DNA from: Takakia lepidozioides
Lineage: Eukaryota; Streptophyta; Takakiopsida; Takakiales; Takakiaceae
NCBI GenBank assembly: GCA_030704615.1
Contig: CM060732.1
Span: 35,197,053 to 35,261,052, forward strand
Length of the DNA: 64,000 nt
Direction: 5' to 3'
Shown here: piece by piece, positions 45,335 to 56,565 of the stretch
Layout: each line of letters starts with the position of its first letter
Position numbering within the stretch: the stretch's first letter is position 1
Notes under the pieces: generated by a model
What the model was told of the DNA's origin: nothing
Databases searched by the model: none
What the model saw: the letters and a program-made list of their open reading frames with translations, nothing else
Translations under genes and position numbers: made by a program

Positions 45335-45715
45335 CGACCAAGTTCCTGAATCAAAGGACCTATCAGAAGGCGTGGACCCCAGATTGCGGGCTGACTTGGA
45401 AAGGGATTTCCGGCTTGGATGGGCATCTAAGTGGAGTGTGCTCAAATTGTTCCGCAATTCCTACCATGAGGCCCAACAACTGGTTACAAAGCTCGCTACT
45501 GAGGAGATTTTTGAGGAATTAGGTTGGAGCTTCTCAGACTTCCACCTTGATGAAACTGATTGGCGTACACAGGTCGAGAAGAAAATTGAGGGCATAGTCT
45601 GGAGTAATCTCTTCAATGGAAGAGAATGTGTGGGCAAAGCACTTAGGGCTGGCTTCTACAAAGCCATTGAACAAGCCCCTGCGACAGAAGAAAAAAAAAA
45701 AAAAGCTTTCGTGCA
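45335..45715 (+). CDS. Coding-like fragment, unrecognised
   Basis: An open stretch of about 120 codons with protein-like, charged and aromatic-rich composition: VPESKDLSEGVDPRLRADLE, then RDFRLGWASKWSVLKLFRNS, and near the end GRECVGKALRAGFYKAIEQA. It is predicted helical and acidic and ends in an A-run coding Lys. I do not recognise the family. A CAG acceptor may precede it and a GT may follow it, so it may be one exon. It lies inside the inverted-repeat-bounded segment with other gene fragments. Confidence 0.4.
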
Positions 45716-46675
45716 GGCCTGGACTTGTTCACATCTGCGGCTCTACGGACCACGTTCTCAGGTTCTTGCGCCATAGAGGCTGACCAGTTCCTACGGGAGG
45801 TATCATTCCATACCTCCATTCATGAAATGCAACGAGCATTGTTCACAAAGACAATCCATGCTATGTCGATGCAGGGCGCACCCGACTCGCTGTATTCATA
45901 ACAGGGTTGGAATATTTTGGGGGTTCAAAGATCACAGTGGAGCTTTTGGACAGATCAGACGAGCCTTGCATTCAAGCAGCTACATGCTTCCACCTTCTTT
46001 TTCTCCCACCATACAAAGATCTTGAGACAATGATCCGGAAGATCAATTACTCTACAATGGATTCTAGCTATGGACGACCTTAGGTCCCAAAGATAATGGT
46101 CCCTTAAAGACCATAATCAAGAGCAAGGGACAATAGCGAGGGCCCAGTGATGAAAGACAAATTTAGAAATTGGCTGGAAAGGCCCGGTGATGTAGCTGGT
46201 TGAAGCAGAATGGCCAGACCTAGCTTCAGGGTCAAGCACAACCGTGCACATTGCCCAGACAGGTAGCAGATCCACACTATGAGTTTCAGTGAAGGACATA
46301 CATTTGAATCACTGGATCTAGAGTCTTTGTGACCAATCAGACTGTGCAAGTGTTAGATGCAGCAAGCTGACAGATCATTCCAAATCCTAAGAGACTACCT
46401 TGACAAATAGAAGAATGTTTCCTCAAGCTAAGCCTTACCAGCCTGACCACCACCTGCTTGTGCCAGCTTGTTCAAAGATTTGCCCAGGTACTTTCCTTGT
46501 CTCTCAGCAACCTGCACTCCCCCAAAGAAGCAAACAATTGAATTTCACTGAGCACTACTATCCACATAGAATCAGTCGAGCAATATAGGACTGGACGTGA
46601 GAGTGGCTGCAATGCTTCAGCGTTGCATGATATCCAGATGGAGAAATAGCAAAGATCATCCAAATTGCCCTTCAT

Positions 46676-48240
46676 CTGGCCAGATTGTAACTGACAGCAC
46701 TGACATGGGCAAGAGCTGGGAGCACACTCTTGCCAGTACTCTCGAGATAGCCAGCACAATCACCGACAAAGCCAGTTCCAAGCAGTTACATATGACTATC
46801 AGTCAAAAATCACTTTTGTAGGAGAAGGGCCTACTGCAGCTTGATCTAGCAATTAACAAACCTAGTGTTAATATAAAGATGTCTGATAATGTGTTGGGTT
46901 AGTAAAATGTATCCCAAGAGTCATACTCTATTTGTGCTCTTGTTGATAAATTTTCGAATATATTATATGCCTTAACAAGATAAGAGCCAAATGCATTATA
47001 ATAGTGTATGGTAAATGCTTACACTCTTCGTTTGCGGTAGGGCTTCCATTAGTAACTGGATCAACTGCCAAGCTGTGATTGAAACACCAGCCAACAAATA
47101 TATTCCATTCAGCAAGAGAGACTCCAATTAAGTGAAAGAAGCCTTGGAAGAGAAAAAAAGAGAGTTGTCTCAGGAAGACCAGGCACCTTCCACCAGGGGA
47201 CTTCTTCACAGGTAAGGAGTGGACAAAGGAAGAAGATCCAACACCCGTTGATCAAACCAGCAGCCCGTATGGCACCTCCGTCCCATCTGTAAGCACTAAT
47301 TTGTCTAGCAGAACATCCTTGACTACATCTTGCATCAGCTTTACCCCAGTCTGAAAACAGTTATGCGTTTAAGACCCTCCAGCTTATCCCTCCAAACCCT
47401 ACAATTGACTGACGATGGAGACTCATCCCACAAGTCGCCTCTCTATGAGTCAGGGTAAGTAGTGCTGAAATCAGAGTCGTGCAGTCTGCTACAATGTCAA
47501 TCTCATCTCCTGTTACTCAATTATTGCATTCGTGCATCAGCCATAGTTCAGGCATTTCGACAATAGCACGGGACACTTGGATCCACCAAGTTGTAAGGTC
47601 AGGCCTTCTGAAAGACTCGCAACAACTTCATAAAGCTCTATAGAAATAAATCAATGTCGTCTGCTCAGCATAACCTTTCCTTCAACTGCACAAGGCACGT
47701 TAGGCACTACCCCATACCTTGATCAGGTGCCTGGTCGCGTACTCACGGAGTCGAACATCAAAAGATGACAAAATCTCCTTTGCCTGGCATGACCATTAAG
47801 ACACACATAAAGAACAATTTATATCTAGTTGATGGAAGCAATAGGCAGCTGAACACAGAACTGCCTAGATGCTGACAGTACAAGAGAGAAGAAGAAATGA
47901 AATGAAATGAAATGAAATGAAATGGTACTTTATGACGTACTTTATAAGAAAGAAAGCATGTCCAGAGCAAGCCCAGATGGAAAGAGAAAGGAATGAACTT
48001 GCCTAGAAGCAAATTTAGAGGACCAGACAGATGACAAGGGGGTTGAAGAGGTATAGAAAAAAGCAAGTAGTATACAGACCTCAATAAGTGTGACCTGGAT
48101 AAAATCTTTCACATGGCCGAACTAGCCGTAGACGTCTCTCCTGATGAAGTCACTGAGCTCACCACTGAGTTCCACCCCTGTAGGACCACCACCTACGACA
48201 ACACAGTGTAGCAGTCTTGCCTTCTCATCTGCTGATATCC
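46676..48240 (-). pseudogene. Type II NAD(P)H dehydrogenase (NDA-type) pseudogene
   Basis: Four exon-like pieces read in order on the minus strand. At 48240-48080: [20 protein letters not shown] then [16 protein letters not shown], the second dinucleotide-binding motif of plant internal alternative NADH:ubiquinone oxidoreductases. At 47783-47718: AKEILSSFDVRLREYATRHL. At about 47350-47180: [20 protein letters not shown], then [21 protein letters not shown] and KSPGGR. At about 46773-46676: FVGDCAGYLESTGKSVLPAL. Splice sites fit (TTGCAG|, |GTATGG, TTTCAG|). Two nonsense codons break it: TAG at 48122-48124 in DVYG*FGHVKDFIQVTLIE, and TGA at 47252-47254 where the family has Trp (LVWSTG). The N-terminal exons and the C terminus were not found. 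Intact family members are mitochondrial or peroxisomal non-pumping NADH dehydrogenases. Confidence 0.8.
47890..47960 (-). repeat. (GAAAT)n tract with LINE-like 3' tail
   Basis: About six GAAAT pentamers (47894-47923) are followed by GGTACTTTATGACGTACTTT, which on the minus strand is the same tail structure as at 6441 and 7600. It lies in an intron-like gap of the NDA pseudogene. Confidence 0.7.
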
Positions 48241-48596
48241 CTGCAATCCATCTGAGCAGCAGTCTGTTTGAGTCAGGATGATTGCAGCATAAGAAAACAA
48301 GTTCGAGGGACAACATGCTCCTGGAACAGAAACCAGAATGAATAATCCATATTGTCAAACCTGTGACTGCCATTTTCTCACCAAGTCATTCAGTACTTCA
48401 GAGAGATAACTTTAATTGGCAAGAGAGTGAAGCCAGCCACACCAGGAATTTCACAGAGCATCAGATTGAGCAGCAGTTAATCTCGGATATCTCTTGCATT
48501 TTCCACATCTCAAAGAAAATGTGCATACTGGTGCACTTCCAGATATAGCCAATTACAGGGTAAAGACAGCAAGGCATTGCAACTCACTGTCAAGAT

Positions 48597-48676
48597 GACA
48601 GCATCAAAGTGTTTTTCTTGCTTCTTGGATGAACCTCCTTTGAAAAAAGAAACTGTCCAGGTACTGCATGCTGGAT
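48597..48676 (-). pseudogene. Possible protoporphyrinogen oxidase exon fragment
   Basis: The minus strand reads TWTVSFFKGGSSKKQEKHFD followed by AVILT, then a GTGAGT donor. The preceding sequence ends in GCATGCAG, an acceptor. The pattern 'W.(V/L)S...(K/R)Q..H(F/Y)DAVI(L/M)T' resembles the exon of mitochondrial-type plant protoporphyrinogen oxidase before its APL motif. Similarity is short, no other exon of that gene was found, and the match may be coincidental. Confidence 0.25.
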
Positions 48677-48769
48677 TGCCTTGTCGGTTGTTGGCTAGTC
48701 CCACCACTGCTGTATTTAGCCTTCTATCACATGAATCAAGTCGTCCACAGTGGTGTCTTCCCTAAACAG

Positions 48770-49770
48770 CACCTGCAATCCCATGGTGAGATGTAAAGCA
48801 CCAATTAGCTCTTCACGGCACCACACAGATACATGGATGGTAGTCACCTATGCATAATGGATCTTGTATTTGCAAAATTTGGTAACAAAGCTTCTCATCC
48901 ACATGTAGCTTCTCTCCAAGGGTAGAACTTACTTGCCACTACTGTCCTTGTCAATGGTGATTCAGTTAGAGTCACCCCTGAATCACGATAACTTGCAGCC
49001 CCAAGTGACAACGTTCAGATGTGGACCCACTTTTGAGACCCACCAAATGTCATTTATGCCCAGTCCTCTGCCAAGTCACAGATACACACAACTATCAGGG
49101 TTTCTATCAGTTGTTGCTTGATTAGTTTGCAGCTTATTGCTGCTCACACAACCTGGATGCATAGAACCTTGCATGGGAGCTTTTACTATTTGGTCACAGG
49201 CTACTAACACATCTTTAATGCTTATCCTTGCCTGGAGATTCCGATAGCAACTATGGGAAATTGAACATAATGAGTGGGCCTATAGTTGTGCAAGATTGCT
49301 TGCTTCTCGTTAGAGGAGTATCAGACAGCAAAAACGGCATTTTTAGCCGGGTCTACCAAAATACAGGGTTCAAGACATGAATTTGGAAGTGCACTACCTA
49401 GTTGGATCAGAGCCTTCTTCCGAGCAGAGCATTCTTTTCCGCGCTGCAGTGTCATCTGCTGCCAAAAATTTGGAAGACAAGGTTCCACCCGCTGTTCCAC
49501 ATCATCATCATCGTTCGTTGTGACTTCAAGCTTCTGATTCTGCAGGTCAAGTTCCTTGGTTTCAGCTGGGGCGCTTGCTACAGCAATGCCATGCACAAAA
49601 GCCGAACAAACTCTGCAGGAATGAAAATTTCCATGGAATCATAAACAAGGCACCGAGGAAGACAGCAAAGGATCGAATGAGCTCATTGTTACCTGCAAAG
49701 CCTGGACAGTCAAGCGGTTGTTCCTTTGAAAGAGGATCAGTGGTATGCAATGAAGCCTTCAGACATGACA
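48770..49770. other. No recognised gene inside the inverted-repeat segment
   Basis: Moderate ORFs exist on both strands (for example minus 49321-49596), but none has a known domain. A TCATCATCATCATCG run near 49500 encodes Asp repeats on the minus strand. Nothing here can be called with confidence. Confidence 0.4.
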
Positions 49771-49771
49771 C

Positions 49772-50030
49772 ACAAGACCAGAGTTTGCTTGGTGTACTCT
49801 CTCGATCTGGGAAGAGCTCCTCTGCCGCGCAGCAGCAAAACTCTGGCCTTGAGCTGCGGAGCCCTAAGCCGGGCGGTTCCCTTCTTTGTTCCCCAATTTT
49901 CCGAATATTAAAAACATATTATATACATGTGGCCTAGGGTTTTAGGGCCTGAGGTCATGTGGCCTAGGGTTTAGGGCCTGAGGTCATGTGCCCTCGGATC
50001 TAGTTTTAGGGCCTAAGGCCTAGTTATGGA
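49772..50030 (-). repeat. Right arm of the large inverted repeat
   Basis: This arm starts at its inner edge with CAAGACCAGAGTTTGCTTGG and matches the reverse complement of 41460-41738, including the ATGTGGCCTAGGG...GGGCCTGAGGTC repeat (about two units at 49928-49986). Beyond 50030 similarity weakens, but short matches (ATTATACGTATTTT and GCCTGAGGTTCAATG-like text near 50190-50220) suggest the arm may extend further. The arms lie about 8.0 kb apart. Confidence 0.75.
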
Positions 50031-51425
50031 CAAACGACCTCAAAGCCTACGCCCAAGCCGAATTGCCCCAGGTCTTACAACCTCAAGCCTTATGTCCTTG
50101 GGCTACAAATTTTTACTTAAAGGTGACCGATGAGGAAATGCCAATAAAATATATGTATTAAATTTACTTTATACGACTTTGTTGGAAGGTATTATACGTA
50201 TTTTAGCCTGAGGTTCAATGTCAAGCCCAAGAGAATCTTGTCTCGAGCATAAAAGAATCTTTCCTTGAGGATAAAAGAGATTCTCCTAATAATGTCATTG
50301 AAACAAGAATCTTATCTTGAGATTAAAGAATATTCTTCCCAAGTCCTATGGTTTTTGGCATCTTGTCTTCAGGTCCATCGTATTTTGGAATCTTTTCCAG
50401 AATGGCTCTTTAGGGCTTCCGTACCTGCGTTGGTCACGGTCGCCGCGACGCGTCGCTCCCCATCCGCCCGCCCGCCTATGTTGCCGCTTCAAACCCGTCA
50501 TACATGAATCATGTCACACAGCCATGCATGTTGAACATGCTCTATGTCACACAGCGGAGATGCACATCACTCATATAACACAGGCATCCATCATCACCAA
50601 GATATGACACCTCCACATAGATGCATGGATCGTCACACATCCATTCAAAATTCAAATTTGAACTTCTAAATAAATATTTTACTCGATTGCACCGGATGAT
50701 TTCTGTCATGTACCAGATGATTACTTTTGTACGGGCAATTGTCCACATGTCTCCATCTTCCTCCTCCCCATCATCGTCCTCAAAATTCTCCGATCACCAT
50801 TGTAGCAGCGTTTGACACTCGTGCATGCAGTGTGAACCCGACTGCTGCTGAAACGACATGTCTGTACATGACAGAAGTGAAGAGTTTATCCCCCAAGTTG
50901 TTCCCCATCTTGTTTCGAATCTTCGAAATCAAGTGCAATCTCCGAACGCAGGTGCTTTCAATCACAATGTCTTACAATGGCGTTATCAATGGCATGGTAT
51001 CCCTCCCGGTAAAGACGACGCTTCAGTGGCCTACATTCCATGGAGTCGTGTGAATGATTTCATAATTGGGGAATCATCCCGCCCCGATGGGCCATGCACT
51101 TTCCGCAAACATCGCCAAAGAGGTTGTCAACATGGATCACTCCTCGCTCCACGCACGAATAGTGCCTTAAGTCTAACAAGGTAAAACTATGTGAACTCCA
51201 TGTAATACAGTACTATTTCGTGTCATCATTGGGGGCCCCTTGTTGTATTAGTCTTGGAGTCGCTCCATTGCAGTATGAGTAATGTACCATGGTTTCTTTC
51301 GTAGGTATCACTGCTCATATGGGCCAGAGGACAAGACGACTACCCTCTTGGAGGTAACCTCCGCCATGGCAGCCAAGAAATAGAAACCACGACCTCCCAA
51401 AAAGAAGGGGAGAAAGCCAAGACTT

Positions 51426-52950
51426 GTGGGATCTGCGAGCGAGCAAAAACCAAAACAAATGAGGACCACAAAAACGAAATCTGGAGAGGGCATAAAGAGG
51501 GGATATGTATGTCGGTTTGTAGTGAAGCAATGCTATGTTGACCCTGAAATTGCAGAGTTGGTATATTACGAGAAGAGACACGTCAATGGAGCTGGAGAGA
51601 TATGTCATGGGCCTACACATGAAACTGGACGTGCTGCATTAGCTCCCCACGTCAGTGAAGACATGAAAGCATGGGTAATGCACAATTTGCGGTTAGGGCT
51701 AAGCATCAACAAAATAATGGCGAAGCACACGCAACGGGTAAAGGAGATGATGGATGCTGGATTGGAGGTCAACCGTGATACTTTCCTCCTTTCATGGGAC
51801 ATCCGGAATATTGCCAACAAATGTGATGAAGAAACATTCAAAAAACACTCAAATGATGCACGTAGTGTCCGCATGTAGGTGGAGGCCAACCCACATAGTG
51901 TTTTCTACTACCAGGAAGAATCGAACCACCCTGCATGGACTTCCAATGACAGAAAACTCGACCTCCCATTTGTGTTGGGCATACAAACTGAATAGCAGAA
52001 AAAACAGATGGTGAACCATGGACATTCGCGAATAGTGGCGTGCGATGCAACTTTCGGGACAAATGGAAAAAATGTGAACTTCATTATGATGCAATGTGTA
52101 TTAGAAGACCGGCAAATGCACTTTACATCATAACATGTACATTCCATATGCATGAAAGAATTTGTAACATCTGTTTTACATGATTGTTGCTGCAGTATCC
52201 ATTGTACACCATGATGGTGTTTGATGAGTGGCTGAATGGAATTCCAGCCGCGTACATTATCACGGCTAGGTGCAAAACCAAAGATCTGCAACCTTGGATG
52301 GAGGCACTGAACGACCAAATGAAAGCCAGGAAAGTCGACTGGCGCCCCAATGCGTTTATTATCGACGATTCAGATGCAGAAATTGCAGCCATCAAGTACC
52401 TGCAACTTTACAAAACAATTGTTTGGTCATTGCTTTTGAAGATGTTGCACCCTCATCTCGAAGATGGGCTCATTGCAAAGTTCTGTGGATCTCTCATGGG
52501 CACATCAAAAGGTGGTCTTCAGAATTTGGTGACAGGTTCACAATCCCCTCCCCTCCATGTGGTCTAACTCCTCCAAATTTGAAATCCCCTTCTATGTCTG
52601 TAAAAAGCCCTCTTCATGGAAGTCCCTTGCATATTAACCTCATGGCCTCAATTTCTACAGAATGGCAGAGTATTCTTGAATTGACACAGAAGAATGACTT
52701 CCTCCAGCAACATCTGCTTGCCCTCGTGAGAGCTGCAAAGGGAAAGATTTTGGACTTGACTGCCATGATGGAGGAGGGCCTTCAATACCCTGGTGAAGAG
52801 CCAGTTATGACTGTTGTTGATGATGGGAAGGGAAAGTCCCTCGTACGCTTCAAAGACTTTTTGGAGAGGCATGGGCGCAATCACAATGGCAGGCCCGCAC
52901 CCGCAGATTGTAGGACGAGGAAGAGGCTATACACAGGATGAAAGGCATGA
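51426..52950 (+). pseudogene. MULE-type (Mutator-like) transposase, decayed, with intron
   Basis: The first frame reads TKTKSGEGIKRGYVCRFVVK and YYEKRHVNGAGEICHGPTHE, the N-terminal DNA-binding-like part seen in MULE-related transposases of non-seed plants. After a TAG (51876-51878) it continues through PFVLGIQTE, a second TAG where homologues have Trp, QMVNHGHSRIVACDATFGTN (first catalytic Asp) and a 122-bp GT-AG intron (52074-52195). Then come YPLYTMMVFDEWLNGIPAAY and NAFIIDDSDAEIAAIK (second Asp). The frame then shifts; a later ORF (to about 52941) holds charged sequence without a clear third catalytic residue. Two nonsense codons and the frameshift mean it is not functional as read. Terminal inverted repeats were not found. 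Confidence 0.7.
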
Positions 52951-53004
52951 AGGTACTGCTATACACTTCCTGAAATTCAGTTTATAAAGTACAATCCTGA
53001 TGCA

Positions 53005-53310
53005 GATCCACTGACAGCATGAATTCGACCATTTCACTGTGGAGGGACAATGATGCCACCTCTCAGCAAGGGAGATGGAAACTGTTGGATACGTGCGCAC
53101 ATATATGCCTTGTCCTGGCATGTGAGCTCTCATATAGTTCCGTAATTTTGAAATTATGTGTTAGGTACTCTCCCTACAATCACAATTTGTATTGACTGAT
53201 GCCTCTGCTGTTTTGAAGGGATTATACTCCCTGCTCTTCAATCCACATGCTATGGACTATGCTCTGGATGGCAGGGTATACATGTTCAACGTCTTTGTTA
53301 GCAACATAAT
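53005..53310 (+). pseudogene. OTU-like cysteine protease segment
   Basis: Following the transposase, one frame reads MMPPLSKGDGNCWIRAHIYA then LSWH. GDGNCW.RA is the catalytic loop of OTU-family cysteine proteases (D-G-N-C, the Cys being the nucleophile). A GTGAGC...TTAG pair then makes a possible short intron (about 53121-53166), and the frame goes on as QSQFVLTDASAVLKGLYSLL. The His-containing C-terminal motif was not located. OTU domains are known to be carried by some transposons, which suits the position directly after a transposase. Similarity is short. Confidence 0.4.
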
Positions 53311-53485
53311 GTGGACCTCTTTCATCTCAGTTCAGAGTTTGTTTTCAAACATGCACCGACACTCCATCATAAACGTACATTATAATGTACAATTTCAGTC
53401 ACCAAGTAAGCCTTTGTTTCACATTCGACCAGATTTCATGTCAGTTGAGGGTCAGTTTGTAACGTGCACTGGCACTCCCCTATAA

Positions 53486-54060
53486 ACTGAAACAAATTAA
53501 TGGACATCTTCAGTCATCAAGTAAGATCCTCTTCCCTTATCATGCACAGATCCGTGCACCCGCTATGTATCCACAACGTGGTCATATTTGAACATGACAC
53601 TTTTACATCAACACTAATTGGAAGTCAACACCATGTTTTCACCACACTGTAATTACCATAAAATGTGGGATAAGCAACATGTGTACACAAAGATCATTCT
53701 TCTACCACGTCAACCTGCTAAGGAAATGTTTGGGCCTCCGCTGGAATGTCTTTTTTCCCGCTCCCTATCATGTACTACATTCAGAATGACCTGACTCAAA
53801 CTGACACAATATCATGAACCATGTAACACATACATACATACAATTGAAACATACATCGCAGCTCCATAAGTGGCACTAAGGAGTCATGGATTCTAGGTCG
53901 TTTCTCAGTTGCCTCTTTCCATCGCCCTCTCATTTCTTACTCCTTTGAGCTGCCCATCATATTGTGCTTCTGACTTCCCTCTCCTTGCAGTCCGCTTCTT
54001 TTTCAATGGCCGACCTTCCCAGTTATTCCTCCATTCCATGGCTACAGGAGCAAGTTGAGG
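53486..54060. other. No gene seen
   Basis: A/T- and CA-rich sequence without convincing ORFs, between the OTU-like segment and the next long ORF. CATACATACATACA near 53829 is a short simple repeat. Confidence 0.4.
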
Positions 54061-54083
54061 TTGATGAAGACACAATATAGGAG

Positions 54084-54744
54084 TTGTTGGGTGACCTTGG
54101 CGGCATTGTGGGGTCCCGCGTTTCCGTTCTCGAAGCTTTGGTGGACTGGTCACAACCAACAACGGGGGACATTATTCTCAGGGGACACGACTCTGCAGGT
54201 AGAGTGGCTTGGTGTGGTTTCTATGATGAAAGTACTATTGAGTGTTCAAAGCTTCCAAACACGATGGTTCTGAGGTTCAGATTCTTGTGTGCCCCCAATG
54301 AGGAGTGGGGTCCATATCAACTAGGTTTGGATCCAGACAAGGAGAATGAATGCTTTCATATTCTCATTGTATTCCAGTGGATGGGCGGAGGTTGGGACTC
54401 CGTCAAGCTGATTGACGCTCTTCCCTCCCCTATTTGGAGGATGCTTCAGCGAAGGCAAACACCAGATAGGCCATGGACTGTTGTTGGAGACATTTGTGTC
54501 ACCCTTGAGGGTGACACAATGCATGTGATGTTTGCATCACATATGCACATGCCAAAGAATGGCTCGTCAGTTTTCATGCGTGTTGTACCTGACTGGGGGG
54601 GGCAACCATTTCCATCACTCTGTTTATTTCTGTCATTGGGATGGGCGAGTTTGTGTATGGAAGGAGCGAATGGTTAGGCTGCAGGTGGATGTTCCTTCAT
54701 ATGACTGGAACTTCAAGGAGGTGGACTGGCTAGAGGCAGCATGA
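54084..54744 (+). CDS. Hypothetical protein with probable frameshift at a G-run
   Basis: A frame open for 197 codons (MLGDLGGIVGSRVSVLEALV, then FHILIVFQWMGGGWDSVKLI) reaches an 8-G run at about 54595-54602. Past the run, the +1-related frame is more protein-like: HHSVYFCHWDGRVCVWKERM, then VPSYDWNFKEVDWLEAA and a stop at 54744. An indel in the homopolymer, either a real mutation or a base-calling error, would join the two into one protein of about 220 residues rich in Trp and Asp. I do not recognise the family. It lies between the transposase/OTU region and the convergent minus-strand gene. Confidence 0.4.
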
Positions 54745-56565
54745 AGGTAAAAGAATTGCAGGACTGGAGTTTGACGTGTTTTGCATTGGCCCCACGTTTG
54801 AAGTAGCACATGTGCATGGCCTAGGGGTCTGATTTCGGATCTGCATGTGGATTGTCAAGTGTGAATAAAAATTCATATTCAATTTCAGAAGATGAATTGA
54901 TGTGTGTAATCTGCATGAAGTTTTGGTAAACATTGCCCAGCTGTATCTGCATTATCACAGTTTGTTTTTGTCTTCAGTTTCAGTTTCAGTACTGTTAAAC
55001 TCATGGGTGATACAATGTACCACCAATGTGAAAGTGAAAGGCAGTATGTATTTCCATGGTTTGGTTGTGAATATGCATATGGATGAAAATCGCATGTACA
55101 TGTGAGACAGATGGAAAACAGTTGGTGACAGTGCCATTATATAATGCACTTGTAACGCCTACACTGTCGGTGGCATGTCCCTGTCATTGTCTCGCCCAGG
55201 TTGTTGTCGCTCTGGCCGAGGGTTCATGTAACACAGGTTGTGCATCATTGGGAGGATATAAAGGGTTCTAGAATAGACAGCTCTCGCACTTCTCCATTTC
55301 ATTGTCTTCACTTTTTCCTGCTTGCACACCCATTTGTGCCATACTGATTTCATTGAGGTCATCCTTGTCATAGTTTTCTTGGGTTTTCTGCCCACATGAG
55401 GTCTTTTGTGTTGCAAGTGTTAGGGTCCTCTTGTACATCTCATATTATCAGTTTGCACTCTTGTTACTACTTCTGAATTTAGGCTGAGTTTGTGTTGCAA
55501 GTTCGAGGGTTGTCATCTTTGCAGTTTCCCTCACACTTTGCACAGTTTTGTGGCCTCTGTCCACTCTGGGTTTGGAGGGTATAATCCTCGCAGTACAGCC
55601 CACACTCTTGCAAACAAAGGCTTCAACATCTTGTGTTTATGCAGGCTTTCAATGCTATTGAAGTGAAGGTAGCGCTCGTGTTCCAAAATAAGAACACTCC
55701 AGTGGTTGCTCCACAAAACATTTACACCTTCAGCTTAGTCTTCATCAGGATGTGCATGAAATAGAACCCATATGCACGAAAGTGATAGGAACAGAGGCAG
55801 GTTAAATGGAGAAAACTCACTTAAATGTAACAGGGACAACGAGCACCTCGACACCAATACAGTCAAGGGTAGGGAACCTTGTGTCCACCCAAGCCTGTAT
55901 GGAACTGACTCCGTTTCCAAATTTCTTGCAATGGGTGCGAAGACACATCCAGGCGAAGATGTCTAGCACACGAATTTTACTGCACACATTATGTGGAAGA
56001 GACAATTTTTTGCAACACACCCAAAAGTCCATCACATGGTCACTTGTCCAGCCCCTTTCATCCACCAGATCATATGCATCTTCTAGTAAGAGGGATCTGA
56101 GGGGACAACGAATCTTGGAAGAACCAGACGTCCGTAGTCTTGCTCACCACTGCACCACAGCAAATCCTGAACAGACCCCACAGAGCATGTCAAGTGGCTG
56201 CATGGACAATGTAAGCATACACTACAGTTTCAAACAGGATTGAAGGTATACCATAAGATTTACGATAAAGAAGGGCGCACGGGCACATCCACGAACACAG
56301 TGCATTATGACAACAACACAATCTGCATGACAGTTACATTGTATGGGCCAAAGAAACATATGCATGTGCAACAAATGCAAATGCATACCTGGACAATGAT
56401 TTTTTCCCACGGACTGCAACTACTTGATTATCGGTGGATGGAAGTTGACATAGCGGAGGATTGTCTGCGCTGGCAGGTGGAGTGGTATGGGTGGCAATGG
56501 GATTGGCAAAGGTAACAGAGTGAGAGCGTTTAGGTCCTTTGTGCACACTCCCATGCACATCACCA
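54745..56565. other. No recognised gene
   Basis: This stretch separates the plus-strand ORF from the minus-strand zinc-finger-like gene. Several ORFs of 60-145 codons exist (longest plus 55806-56243) but overlap on both strands and show no known motif. It probably holds the 3' ends of the two convergent genes. Confidence 0.4.

Noticed and set aside
45680-45712. A-run followed by gene end as a poly-A tail of a retrocopy
   Set aside because: The A-run (about 15 A) lies inside a continuing open frame, has no target-site duplication that I can see, and the upstream sequence is not shown to be an intronless copy of a known gene.
47890-48084. Minus-strand ORF of 108 codons (47758-48084) as a separate gene
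   Set aside because: Its translation comes largely from the GAAAT pentamer tract and adjacent repeat tail and overlaps the NDA pseudogene intron; repetitive FHFISFHFISS-like text is not a real protein.
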